A DNA stretch of 64,000 bases, from assembly GCF_006088715.1 (NCBI RefSeq), contig NZ_CP030771.1:558001-622000 (forward strand), in the 5' to 3' direction. The notes under the pieces are model-generated. The model had not been told where the DNA came from. It did not search any database and worked only from the letters and a program-made list of their open reading frames with translations. Of the stretch, positions 16,963 to 25,140 are shown one piece after another (position 1 is the first letter of the stretch; the number at the start of each line of letters is the position of its first letter). Origin of the DNA: Streptomyces sp. YIM 121038 (GTDB lineage: Bacteria > Actinomycetota > Actinomycetes > Streptomycetales > Streptomycetaceae). The translations under genes and the position numbers were made by a program.

Positions 16963-17769
16963 GTGGTTCTCGTCATCGTCGTCGCCGTTCTCGCCCTGCT
17001 CGCGGGCCTCCTGGCGAATCGCCATCTGCGGCCCAGGCTGATCACCGCCGACGACAACGAGGGCATGGCGGTCAAGGACCTGGTCGGGCCTCTCCTGACG
17101 CTGACGGTGCTGCTGCTCGCGTTCGTCCTGGTCACCGCATCCGGCTCGTACGGGAAGGCCGAGGTCGCCTCCCGTGGTGAGGCCCGTGCCCTGGACCAGC
17201 TCGTCGAGACCGCGGAGTACGCGCCCGCGGCGCAGCGGGCCCGGGTCCAGGCCGACGCCGTCTGCTACGCGCGCGCCGTCCGCCACCAGGAGTGGCCCGC
17301 GATGGCGGACGGGAAGGGGTCGGCCGCGCCGAGCGTGTGGTCGACCGACTTCCGGCGCGCCTTCGGCGAGGTACAGGGCAAGCCGGTGTTCGGCATGCTG
17401 GTCGCCGCGGACAGCAAGCGGTCGGAGGAGCGCGAGGAACGCCTCACCCAGGCCACGGCCAGCATTCCCAGCGCCATCTTCTGGTTCCTCCTGGCGACCC
17501 TGACCCTCACGGTCGTGGCCCTCGGCATCTGCCTGCCGCGCCGGAACAACCGGGGCCAGCTGATCACCCTCGCCCTGATCACGGCGCTCCTGACGACGAC
17601 GCTGTGCATCATCAGGGACGTCGACCGGCCCTTCGGCGGCATCATCGACGTGGAGCCCACCGCGATCAGCGAGGCCGAGCGGCAGGCCGACCGGGACTTC
17701 CTCATCAACCACACCGCGGCCGAACTGCCCTGCGACACCGACGGCGACCGCCGCCGCGCCACGACCTGA
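16963..17769 (+). CDS. DUF4239-family integral membrane protein
   Basis: A 268-aa membrane protein with four predicted helices in two hairpins: about residues 1-18, 41-60, 165-185 and 195-215. A 100-residue soluble insert separates the pairs (GEARALDQLVETAEYAPAAQR...). The layout and 'bestrophin-like' topology match DUF4239. The GTG start has GGAGG 9 bp upstream. The role is unknown; channel activity has been suggested for the family only by analogy. No partner gene is apparent. Confidence 0.72.
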   Translation: MVLVIVVAVLALLAGLLANRHLRPRLITADDNEGMAVKDLVGPLLTLTVLLLAFVLVTASGSYGKAEVASRGEARALDQLVETAEYAPAAQRARVQADAVCYARAVRHQEWPAMADGKGSAAPSVWSTDFRRAFGEVQGKPVFGMLVAADSKRSEEREERLTQATASIPSAIFWFLLATLTLTVVALGICLPRRNNRGQLITLALITALLTTTLCIIRDVDRPFGGIIDVEPTAISEAERQADRDFLINHTAAELPCDTDGDRRRATT

Positions 17770-17920
17770 CCCGGCCGCCGGAGCCACTCGCGCCCGCGTG
17801 CGCGCCCTCTCCCCGTGCGCCGGTCGGCCTCCACCCGGACGGGTTGCTCCGCGTGCACCGTACCGGCGTGCCAACCCCTGCCCGGGCAGCATGAGTCTTC
17901 CTGGCGAGAGGGAGGTTCTC

Positions 17921-19132
17921 ATGGCGATGCGCACGGTACGGATCTCACTGGCCGCCGTGGTGGCGGCGGCCTCGATGGTCGCGGCGAGCGGACTCGGCGC
18001 CCCCTCCGCGGGGGCGGCGGCACCCGAGGTGCCGGACCGGGGGCACGTACGGACCCGGGCCGCCGTGGACGCCGCCGTCGCGGGCGGGGTCCCGGGCGTC
18101 CTGGCGCAGGCGCACGACGCGCGGGGCACCTGGCACGGCAACGGCGGGGTCGCCGACCTCACCACGCGGCGCCCGCCCCTGCCGGGCGACCGGTTCCGGG
18201 CGGGCAGCATCTCCAAGACGTTCATCGCGACCGTCCTCCTCCAGCTGGAGGCGGAGGGCAGGCTGAGCCTTTCGGACACCGTGGAGAAGTGGCTGCCGGG
18301 CGTGGTCCGCGGCCACGGGCACGACGGCCGCCGGATCGCCCTCCGGCAGCTCCTCAACCACACCAGCGGCGTCTACGACTACACCGAGGACCCGGGCCTG
18401 CACCTCCAGGGCAAGCAGTATCTGGCCCACCGCTACGACACCTGGCGCCCCGAACAGCTCGTGGCGCTCGCCATGCGGCACGCGCCGAACTTCGCGCCCG
18501 GGACGAGCTGGGGCTACACCACCACCGAGTACGTCCTCGCCGCGATGGTCGTCGAGCGGGCGACGGGCCGCGGCTACGCGGCGGAGGCCGAGCGGCGGAT
18601 CTTCAGGCCGCTCGGGCTGCACGCCACCACCCTGCCCGGCACCCGCTCCCGCCTTCCGGCGCCGAGCGGGCGCATGTACACCAAGTTCGCCGACGACCCG
18701 GGGCACGAGGTCCACGACATCACCGAGTTCAACCCGTCCTGGGGCTGGTCCGCCGGGGAGATCATCACCAGTACCGGCGACCTCGACCGCTTCCTCACCG
18801 CCCTGATGCGCGGAAAGCTCCTCCCCCAGGCCCAGCTGGACGAGATGACGACCACGGTCCCCTCCCCCGACTTCGGCGACGGCCAGGACGACGGCCTCGG
18901 GATCTTCCGCGCCGAACTCCCTTGCGGCGAGGTCGTCTGGGGTCACACCGGCTTCCTGCCCGGCTCGCAGAGCATGGCCTACACCACCCGGGACGGCCGC
19001 CACCGTCTGGTGGCCAACTTCAACACCGACTGGGCCGGCGACGGCGACGCGGCCGGGTATCTGCTCCTGGCGGAATTCTGCGGGACCGTCCCGCCGTCCC
19101 CGACCGCTGCGGCGTCGGTTGTGGTTCCGTAA
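17921..19132 (+). CDS. Secreted serine hydrolase, beta-lactamase class C / D-Ala-D-Ala peptidase family
   Basis: A 403-aa exported enzyme of the serine beta-lactamase-like (S12) superfamily. The signal peptide runs to about residue 32. The SxxK motif is SISK in FRAGSISKTF, the YxN-equivalent is in WGYTTTEY (YTT, so the Asn is replaced) and the KTG-equivalent is HTG in VWGHTGF. LLNHTSGVYDY is typical of the family. This could be a D-aminopeptidase/carboxypeptidase or esterase. Beta-lactamase activity is not implied. The start at 17921 has GAGGGAGG upstream. Confidence 0.88.
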   Translation: MAMRTVRISLAAVVAAASMVAASGLGAPSAGAAAPEVPDRGHVRTRAAVDAAVAGGVPGVLAQAHDARGTWHGNGGVADLTTRRPPLPGDRFRAGSISKTFIATVLLQLEAEGRLSLSDTVEKWLPGVVRGHGHDGRRIALRQLLNHTSGVYDYTEDPGLHLQGKQYLAHRYDTWRPEQLVALAMRHAPNFAPGTSWGYTTTEYVLAAMVVERATGRGYAAEAERRIFRPLGLHATTLPGTRSRLPAPSGRMYTKFADDPGHEVHDITEFNPSWGWSAGEIITSTGDLDRFLTALMRGKLLPQAQLDEMTTTVPSPDFGDGQDDGLGIFRAELPCGEVVWGHTGFLPGSQSMAYTTRDGRHRLVANFNTDWAGDGDAAGYLLLAEFCGTVPPSPTAAASVVVP

Positions 19133-19184
19133 GCCCGTCGACCGCGCCGCAGCCGGTCGATCCCATCGCGGAAGGACGTACGCC

Positions 19185-20162
19185 ATGGCAGAGCACGTCT
19201 CCGGTACTTCACGTCGAAGGGTTCTCGGCGCGGGCGCCGCCCTGGGCGCGCTCGCCGCGCTCGGGCCGCTCGCGACGGCGGCCGACGCCGCGCCCGCACG
19301 GGCCGTCTGGCCCACGGAATTCCCGCTGCCGGACGGCTTCCGGCCCGAGGGCATCGCCACCGGCCCCGGTCCGTACGCCTGGTTCGGCTCGCTCGGCGGC
19401 GGGGACCTGTACCGCGCGAGCCTCGCCACCGGGCGCGGCGAGACCGTCTCCACGGGGACGGACGCGATGAGCATCGGCCTCAAGAGCGACAGACGCGGCC
19501 GCCTCTTCATCGCCGGCGGCGGCTCGCGCCAGCTGCGCGTCGTGGCCGGGCGCAGCGGCCGCGTCCTCGCCACGTACGAGGTCGGCAGGCCCGCCAGCCT
19601 CATCAACGACGTCGTCCTCACACCCCGGGCGGCCTGGTTCACCGACTCCACGCAGCAGCAGCTGTACGGCCTGCCCCTGGGGCCCAAGGGCGAGTTGCCC
19701 GCCGCCCGTGACGTGGTGACGCTGCCGCTGGGCGGCGAGTGGATCGAGGCCCCGGCCCAGGGCTTCACCAGCAACGGCCTCGCGCGCACGCCGGACGGGC
19801 GCGGGCTGCTCGTCATCAACGTCCACGCCCACGGCGGCAGTCTCTACCGCGTCGACGTGCGCAGCGGCGACGCCCGCCGCGTCGACCTCGGCGGCAGCAA
19901 GCTCCCCGACGGCGACGGCGCGCTCCTGCTCGGCCGCACGCTCTACGTCGTCCAGCAGTTCCAGAACGCCGTGGACGTGTTCCACCTGGACGCCGCGGGC
20001 CTGCGCGGCACGGCGATCGCGCGGATCACCGACCCGCGCTTCCGCATCCCCACCACCGTCGCCGCGTTCGGCGACCGGCTGTATCTGCCCAACTCCCGCT
20101 TCGACGAGGAGCCCACGCCGACGACCGAGTACAACGCGGTGGCGGTGCGCCGGGTCCACTAG
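19185..20162 (+). CDS. Tat-exported SMP-30/gluconolactonase-like propeller protein
   Basis: A 325-aa protein with a twin-arginine signal (TSRRRVLGAGAALGAL). It is followed by a six-bladed propeller pattern: PEGIATGPG, SIGLKSDRRGRLFIAGG, INDVVLTPRAAWFTDS, SNGLARTPDGRGLLVIN and DGALLLGRTLYVVQ. The N-D-V and S-N-G-L elements match metal-binding positions of SMP-30/gluconolactonases, so lactone hydrolysis is possible. It lies 52 bp after the serine hydrolase in the same direction and may share its transcript. A strong terminator follows. Confidence 0.78.
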   Translation: MAEHVSGTSRRRVLGAGAALGALAALGPLATAADAAPARAVWPTEFPLPDGFRPEGIATGPGPYAWFGSLGGGDLYRASLATGRGETVSTGTDAMSIGLKSDRRGRLFIAGGGSRQLRVVAGRSGRVLATYEVGRPASLINDVVLTPRAAWFTDSTQQQLYGLPLGPKGELPAARDVVTLPLGGEWIEAPAQGFTSNGLARTPDGRGLLVINVHAHGGSLYRVDVRSGDARRVDLGGSKLPDGDGALLLGRTLYVVQQFQNAVDVFHLDAAGLRGTAIARITDPRFRIPTTVAAFGDRLYLPNSRFDEEPTPTTEYNAVAVRRVH

Positions 20163-20171
20163 CTGGGTAGC

Positions 20172-20217
20172 GCCCGACCCCGGCGTCGCTACCCGGCCAG
20201 CGACGCCGGGGTCGGGC
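20172..20217. terminator. Bidirectional terminator, 19-bp perfect stem, overlapping the P450 3' end
   Basis: The arms 20172-20190 and 20199-20217 are exactly complementary over 19 bp with an 8-nt loop. It begins 9 bp after the SMP-30 stop. The right arm lies inside the last codons of the leftward P450 gene (stop at 20189), so the C-terminus of the P450 is encoded within the hairpin. It should end transcripts arriving from both sides. Confidence 0.85.
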
Positions 20218-21499
20218 CGTCGGGGCGGACCGTGATGCTGTACGCGGACCCGTCCGGGACGGAGTGGAAGCGCGGGACGGGGCCGGGCAGCAGGTGTTCG
20301 AGGAGCGCGGCCGACTCCCGGAGGGCGAACTGCAGGCCCAGGCAGGCCCGGGCCCCCAGGCCGAAGGGGTAGTAGCTGCCGGGGTGGGTGGGGCGCCGTC
20401 CGGGGGTGGTGAAACGCCCGGGGTCGAAGCGCTCGGGGTCCTCCCAGAGGCCGGGGTCCCGGTGGGTGAGGTAGGGGCAGACCAGGACGTCGGTGTCCGC
20501 CTCGACCTCGTACCCGGCGAGGACGTCGGCTTGCGCGGCGCAGCGCGGCAGGATCCAGGCCGAGGGGTAGAAGCGCAGCGTCTCGTGGACGAGCGCCTGG
20601 ACGGCCTCCCGGCGCGCGGCAGAACCCTCGGCGCCCGCGGCGAGGGCCTGCTCCCGCGCCTCCGGGTTGCGGTCCAGCAGGAGGTGGAGCCAGGTCAGGG
20701 TGGTGGCGGTGGTCTCGTGACCGGCGACGAGGAGGGTGACAAGCTCGTCGCGGATCAGCCGGTCGGTGTACTCCGGGCGCGTGCCCGCCGCCTCGACCAG
20801 GACGTGCAGCAGGCCAGGCCCTTCGGGGCCGGGCGCGTCGTCCCGGGCGGCGGCGATGGCGCGGCTCGCCACGGCGTCGATGCGGGCGAGGTCGGCGGCG
20901 ACGGCCCCCTGGGGGTCGGCGCCGTCGGCGGGCAGGCTGGGCAGCGCGGCCACCACGGCGGGCACGGAGGTCAGTTCACGCTCCGTGGCGGGGTCGAGGG
21001 GGTGCCCGGTCAGGGAGCGCCAGATGGTGTCCAGGGCGAAGCGGCGCATCTCGTCGCCGACGTCGAAGACCTCGCCGGTACGGGCGTACGCGGCCCAGCG
21101 GGCGGCGGTGGTCCGGGCGGCCCCGGTGATCCGCTGCTCGTAGCGGCGCATGCCCCGGCCGGTGAACTGGGCCTGGAGCAGCCGCCGTTGCCGCTGCCAC
21201 GCCTCGCCCGTCGCGGCCAGGAGGCCGTCGCCGATCAGGAGCCGGGCGCGGTGCGAGCGCTTCACGTACCGGTCGGGGTGGAGCGCGAGCACGTGCTGTA
21301 CGGCCTGGGGCTCGGTGACCAGGACGGTCGGGCGCGGGCCGAGCCCGATCGCGGCGACGCCGCCGAGCTGTTCGCGCGCCCGGGCGAAGAGGTCGACGAG
21401 TTCCCCTTCCCGGGCCCGCCACTCCCGGACGGCGGCGGGATCGAGCTCGGGGATCCGGCGGCCGGTCGGGGACGGGCCGGGGCGGGCGTGGGTGGCCAC
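20189..21499 (-). CDS. Cytochrome P450
   Basis: A 436-aa P450. The oxygen-binding I helix is AGHETTATTL, the K-helix ExxR is ETLR, and the haem loop is FGLGARACLG with the thiolate ligand C386. The GTG start (VATHARPG) has AGGAG upstream. The Pro-rich N-terminus and the SAWILPRCA segment recall bacterial fatty-acid/xenobiotic P450s. No ferredoxin is adjacent, so electrons come from elsewhere. Its C-terminal residues are encoded by the terminator hairpin. The substrate is unknown; no biosynthetic cluster surrounds it. Confidence 0.93.
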   Translation of the reverse strand: MATHARPGPSPTGRRIPELDPAAVREWRAREGELVDLFARAREQLGGVAAIGLGPRPTVLVTEPQAVQHVLALHPDRYVKRSHRARLLIGDGLLAATGEAWQRQRRLLQAQFTGRGMRRYEQRITGAARTTAARWAAYARTGEVFDVGDEMRRFALDTIWRSLTGHPLDPATERELTSVPAVVAALPSLPADGADPQGAVAADLARIDAVASRAIAAARDDAPGPEGPGLLHVLVEAAGTRPEYTDRLIRDELVTLLVAGHETTATTLTWLHLLLDRNPEAREQALAAGAEGSAARREAVQALVHETLRFYPSAWILPRCAAQADVLAGYEVEADTDVLVCPYLTHRDPGLWEDPERFDPGRFTTPGRRPTHPGSYYPFGLGARACLGLQFALRESAALLEHLLPGPVPRFHSVPDGSAYSITVRPDGPTPASLAG

Positions 21500-21608
21500 G
21501 TGGCTGCTCCTGTTCAGCGGCTGTACGCCGACACGGGCGGGTGCGGGCTTCACGCACTGTAGGGGAGCACGAGCGGTGGGCGACAGCCCACCGGCCCGTG
21601 CCCCGGAG

Positions 21609-22835
21609 TCACGAAGTCCCCTCGTCCCACAGGTCGGTGCCCCGGGCCCGGACGACTGCCTCGACACGGGTGAGCACGTCGCCGTCCGGCCGTGGGCCGA
21701 GGCGTCGTCCGTCGCGCAGGCGCAGGGCGACGTGGTCGTCGGCTGCCTCCTTGGGGCCGATGACGGCCTGGTAGGGCACGAGGCGGGCCCGGCGGACGCG
21801 CGCGCCGAGGCTGCCGTGCTCCGGGCCCACGACCTCGGCGCGCAGGCCCCGTTCGGCGCAGCGCCCGGCGAACGCCCGCGCGTTCGGCATCTCGGCGTCG
21901 GTGAGGGGCAGGACCGCCAGCTGGGTGGGCGCGAGCCAGGCGGGGAAGGCGCCGCCGTGCCGCTCGACGAGGTGGGCGACGGCCCGCTCCACGCTGCCGA
22001 TGATGCTGCGGTGGACCATGACCGGGCGGTGCTTGGCGCCGTCCGCGCCGACGTAGTGCAGGTCGAACTGCTCGGGCTGGTGGAAGTCGACCTGCACGGT
22101 GGACAGGGTGGACTCGCGGCCCGCGCTGTCGGTGACCTGGACGTCGATCTTGGGTCCGTAGAACGCGGCTTCCCCTTCCGCCGCTTCGTAGGGGAGCCCG
22201 GAGCGGTCGAGTACGCCGGTCAGGAGGGCGGTGGCGCGCTCCCACTTGTCGGGGGCGGCCACGTACTTGCCTCCGGCGCCGGGCAGGGAGAGACGGAAGC
22301 GGGTGGGGGTGATGCCGAACGCCTCGTACGCCCGGCGGATCATGTCCAGGGCCGCGTGCGCCTCCTCCTCGACCTGGTCGAGGGTGCAGAAGACGTGCGC
22401 GTCGTTGAGCTGGATGGCACGCACCCGGGTCAGTCCGCCGAGCACGCCGGAGAGTTCCGAGCGGTACATGCCGCCGAGTTCCGCCATGCGCAGCGGCAGT
22501 TCGCGGTAGCTGTGGGAGCGGGACCGGTAGATCACCGCATGGTGCGGGCACAGGCTCGGGCGCAGCACGACCTGCTCGCCGCCGAGGTCCATCGGCGGGA
22601 ACATGTCGTCGCTGTAGTGCGCCCAGTGCCCGGAGATCTCGTACAGCTCGCGCTTGCCGAGCACGGGCGAGTACACGTGCCGGTAGCCCGCGCGGCGCTC
22701 GGCGTCGCGGACGTACTCCTCCAGGGTGTGCCGGAGGACCGCGCCGTCGGGCAGCCAGTACGGAAGTCCCGCGCCGATGAGCGGGTCGGTGTCGAACAGG
22801 CCGAGCTCGCGGCCGAGTCTGCGGTGGTCGGGCAT
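21609..22835 (-). CDS. thrS: Short threonyl-tRNA synthetase lacking TGS and editing domains
   Basis: This 408-aa class II synthetase comprises the catalytic core plus the anticodon-binding domain only. Full-length bacterial ThrRS is about 640-660 aa, so the N-terminal TGS and editing domains are absent. Zinc and substrate elements are present: C in LCPHH, H in NDAHVFC and H in MVHRSIIGS; motif 2 is near GGMYRSELSG. GSVERAV is motif 3. It is probably a second, non-editing ThrRS. The start at 22835 has GAGGAG. Upstream lies a threonine-codon leader and terminator (22877-22973), implying induction when charged tRNA-Thr is low. It could give resistance to a ThrRS inhibitor. Confidence 0.92.
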   Translation of the reverse strand: MPDHRRLGRELGLFDTDPLIGAGLPYWLPDGAVLRHTLEEYVRDAERRAGYRHVYSPVLGKRELYEISGHWAHYSDDMFPPMDLGGEQVVLRPSLCPHHAVIYRSRSHSYRELPLRMAELGGMYRSELSGVLGGLTRVRAIQLNDAHVFCTLDQVEEEAHAALDMIRRAYEAFGITPTRFRLSLPGAGGKYVAAPDKWERATALLTGVLDRSGLPYEAAEGEAAFYGPKIDVQVTDSAGRESTLSTVQVDFHQPEQFDLHYVGADGAKHRPVMVHRSIIGSVERAVAHLVERHGGAFPAWLAPTQLAVLPLTDAEMPNARAFAGRCAERGLRAEVVGPEHGSLGARVRRARLVPYQAVIGPKEAADDHVALRLRDGRRLGPRPDGDVLTRVEAVVRARGTDLWDEGTS

Positions 22836-22876
22836 GGCGGTCTCCTCGCGGACGGAAGGGGCGGGTGACCACAGGA

Positions 22877-22908
22877 CGAAGCCCCGGGGCACTCACCCCG
22901 GGGCTTCG
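22877..22908 (-). terminator. Attenuator terminator in front of short thrS
   Basis: A perfect 13-bp stem (22877-22889 with 22896-22908, core AAGCCCCGGGG) and a 6-nt loop, 41 bp upstream of the thrS start and 14 bp past the leader-peptide stop. Being upstream of the gene it serves, it is a regulatory rather than an end-of-gene terminator. Transcript segment AUCCCGG in the leader (22931-22937) can pair with CCGGGGU (22895-22901) in the stem's 5' arm, giving a competing antiterminator. Confidence 0.8.
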
Positions 22909-22922
22909 GATCAGGACGTCTG

Positions 22923-22973
22923 TCAGCGCGCCGGGATGCTCTCCGGCGTCGTCGTCATCTCTGCGCGCTTCAT
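22923..22973 (-). CDS. Threonine leader peptide controlling short thrS
   Basis: A 16-residue ORF, MKRAEMTTTPESIPAR, with three consecutive ACG threonine codons (22947-22955). It stops 14 bp before the terminator stem. Just after the Thr codons, GCCGG (22943-22947) can pair with CCGGC (22930-22934). Stalling at the Thr codons would cover the first segment and free the second to disrupt the terminator. This is the standard logic of ribosome-mediated attenuation. It appears leaderless: TACCGT ends 7 bp before its ATG and no ribosome binding site is visible. The gene was found by reading the DNA; function is inference. Confidence 0.75.
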   Translation of the reverse strand: MKRAEMTTTPESIPAR

Positions 22974-22980
22974 GCGGGGG

Positions 22981-22986
22981 ACGGTA
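22981..22986 (-). promoter_or_regulatory. -10 element TACCGT of the thrS leader transcript
   Basis: On the minus strand TACCGT fits the TANNNT -10 pattern and ends 7 bp before the leader ATG, so transcription would begin at or next to the A of the ATG. No good -35 is seen. Confidence 0.5.
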
Positions 22987-23052
22987 GCAAGCCACGTCGG
23001 CGCCCGCACCGCGTTTTCCGTCCGCCGGGCGGACTCGCGCCCCCGCCGCCGT

Positions 23053-23463
23053 CTACCGTACGAACTTCCAGGTGAGGCCGCTGATCACGCCGGTCTCCAG
23101 GGGCGCGAGGCGGCGGAACGCGGCCTCGCCGAGGTCGATGTGCGTCGAGGCGCAGGACGGGCACTTGTCCCGCACCGGCACGGTGATCGTCCTGCCCTGG
23201 TACGTCACCCGCACCTCGACGCCCCGGCACAGCGGGTCGTTGTTCGGGTTCGGGCCGGTCCACCAGGCGGCGGACACGGCGACCAGGTCCTGGGCGGTCG
23301 GGTCGAGGGGCGTGCCGCAGGCTCCGTAGCCCTTGATGCCGTAGTACGTGGCCTTGCCGGACATCGGCCGGCCGATGGGTATGTCGGCGCGCGCGGGACC
23401 GGTGCTGAGCGCGACACCGACCACCGCGGTGGCCAGGACACCGCCGCATCGACTGAGCCTCAT
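23053..23463 (-). CDS. Secreted RlpA/expansin-like double-psi beta-barrel protein
   Basis: A 136-aa protein with a Sec signal peptide (to about residue 26, ARA-DIP). The mature domain has the RlpA/barwin-like pattern GKATYYG...YGACG, LVAVSAAWW, VTYQGRTITVPVRDKCPSC and HIDLGEAAFRRLA, with four cysteines that can pair. The AxD and HIDL elements are typical of small double-psi barrels that bind polysaccharide or act as Streptomyces-type protease inhibitors. Lytic activity is uncertain because an isolated barrel of this size often lacks it. AAGGAGA is upstream at a longish distance. Confidence 0.78.
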   Translation of the reverse strand: MRLSRCGGVLATAVVGVALSTGPARADIPIGRPMSGKATYYGIKGYGACGTPLDPTAQDLVAVSAAWWTGPNPNNDPLCRGVEVRVTYQGRTITVPVRDKCPSCASTHIDLGEAAFRRLAPLETGVISGLTWKFVR

Positions 23464-23776
23464 GACGTGACACCCCACTCTCCTTGCGAACGCCCACCTG
23501 TCGAGGGCGCTTTCACGAGGAGTGAGCATGCGGAGGCCGCGCCCGCGCGGACAAGAAGCCGTCGGCACGAGTGGCCTCAACCTGTCGTAACCCAGGGGCA
23601 CTTGCCACCCACGCGCCTCACGGCTGACACGTGCCGCCCCGGTTGCGGCGCGGAAGTCGGCCGAGCGGCACAGCCACGGGCGACGGGAATCGGCGAACGG
23701 CTCGATGTGGCGGGCGGGCGACCGTCGGGGGACGGACGGCGGCCACGGTGCGTCAGCGCGCCGTCGGCGGGGACGC
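23464..23776. other. Intergenic region upstream of the double-psi barrel gene
   Basis: 313 bp with no supported gene. It should contain the promoter of the leftward barrel gene and the end of the AlkZ-like transcript. No repeat or clear hairpin was found. Confidence 0.35.
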
Positions 23777-24871
23777 TCAGTCCGTCGCGATGCGTACGCG
23801 CTCGCAGGCCCCGTCCGAGAGGAACGCCGACAGCGCCCTGCCCTCTTCGGTGACGGCGGCGCGCTCGGCCCGCGAGACGCGGCGCAGCGGGGTGACCGTC
23901 ACGGTGTCGTCCCGCACGGTCCAGGTCGCCGCGACCCTGCCGTCGAGCAGGACGACGCGGGCACCGGCGACCGACAGGCCGCGGTGGTCGTCGTCGATGA
24001 TCCGGCCGCGGTCCTGGTAGCCGAGGATCGCGTTGTCGAACGCGGGCAGGAAGCGCACCGGGGCAGGCGTGTCGGGGTCCGGTCGGGGCGCGTCGGGGAG
24101 GTCGAGCAGCTCCCGGCCGCGCTCGTCGCGGAAGGCGACCAGTTCCCCGCGGACGGCGGCGACCGCGGCCGGAAGCCCCGCGAGGCCGCTCCAGGCGCGC
24201 AGGTCGGCCGTGGCGGCCGGGCCGAAGGCGGCGAGATAGCGGCGTACCAGCGCCTCACCGACCGGATCGGAGCCCGCGGGCGACGGCGGCGCGGCAGCGC
24301 GTCCCAGCCAGGCGGAGAGCGGGAGGTTGCGCACGCCCGCCTTGGTGCGCCACAGCCCGCGCGGCGGCACCTGCACCATGGGCACGAGCGCGGCGATCAG
24401 CATCTCCCCCAGGGCGCGGGGTGCCGTGTCCGGCCAGCGCCCTGCGACCGCCCGGGTGAGTTCGGCCATGGTGCGGGGCTCGCCGTCGGCCAGCAGCGCC
24501 CGGCCCGCCGCGGCGAGTTCGTCGAGGTCCACCCCTTCGAGCTCGCCGCGGTAGACCCCGAGCACCCGCTGGCGCAGCATCGCGTCGTGCCGCGACCGCC
24601 AGGCCAGGGCGTCGTCGGCGGTGACGAGGTGGACCGTGCGGCGCATCAGGTGCGTGCGCACCACGCGCCGCTCGACGAGCAGGTCCGACAGCTCCCCCGG
24701 CGCGAAGGCGCGCAGGCGCGACCAGAGTCCGACGAACGGCTCCTGCGGCTCCTGTGCCTGGAGTCCGCCGAGGTGCGCGACGGCGTCGAGGGCCGGTAGG
24801 TCGGCGCGGTCGAGGAGCAGTTGCCGGGCCAGCGTCGCGCGCCCCAGCGCGCGGGCGTCGAGCACGGTCAC
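23777..24871 (-). CDS. AlkZ-like DNA glycosylase (HTH_42 winged-helix family)
   Basis: A 364-aa protein of the winged-helix family that includes AlkZ, which unhooks azinomycin interstrand crosslinks, and E. coli YcaQ/AlkX. The start MTVLDARALGRATLARQLLL is followed by the catalytic-type QxQ motif in HLGGLQAQEPQ (about residues 35-45). HLMRRTVHLV (about 75) and the later LPAFDNAILGYQDR also match family landmarks. The QxQ form rather than QxD places it nearer AlkZ than AlkX. It would act on bulky alkylated bases. It may protect against an endogenous genotoxin, but no such pathway is in the window. Confidence 0.85.
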   Translation of the reverse strand: MTVLDARALGRATLARQLLLDRADLPALDAVAHLGGLQAQEPQEPFVGLWSRLRAFAPGELSDLLVERRVVRTHLMRRTVHLVTADDALAWRSRHDAMLRQRVLGVYRGELEGVDLDELAAAGRALLADGEPRTMAELTRAVAGRWPDTAPRALGEMLIAALVPMVQVPPRGLWRTKAGVRNLPLSAWLGRAAAPPSPAGSDPVGEALVRRYLAAFGPAATADLRAWSGLAGLPAAVAAVRGELVAFRDERGRELLDLPDAPRPDPDTPAPVRFLPAFDNAILGYQDRGRIIDDDHRGLSVAGARVVLLDGRVAATWTVRDDTVTVTPLRRVSRAERAAVTEEGRALSAFLSDGACERVRIATD

Positions 24872-24921
24872 CGGGCCGCCTCCGCGCGCCGGTTTCCGGT
24901 GCGGCCGTGCGGAGAGGACGG

Positions 24922-24985
24922 CACTGGTCCGTCCTCACTGGCTCGTCGGCTCGTGCTCACTGGTTCGTCCTCACTGGCTCGCCCT
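24922..24985. repeat. Degenerate 14-bp tandem repeat (CACTGG-type), 4 copies
   Basis: Copies begin at 24922, 24936, 24958 and 24972, each close to CACTGGYTCGTCCT, with an 8-bp insertion after the second. They lie 50 bp upstream of the AlkZ-like start, in its likely promoter region. Regular spacing suggests slippage, or binding sites. Confidence 0.6.
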
Positions 24986-25140
24986 CGCTTCGGGATCACG
25001 CGTCCTTCGGTCGGTGATCACAGTGCCAGGAATCGCGGTCAGCCTGTGTCCGCAATGCGCGCCGCCTTCCGTTCGCGCCGCGCCTCACACAGGCGGCGCG
25101 GCGCCCCGGCCCGGACGCGGGCCGGGGCCCTCGGCGTCGC

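Noticed and set aside
20189..22835. P450 plus ThrRS as part of an antibiotic cluster with self-resistance
   Set aside because: No scaffold synthase, tailoring genes or transporter are nearby. The P450 and ThrRS have separate promoters and flanking genes are unrelated.
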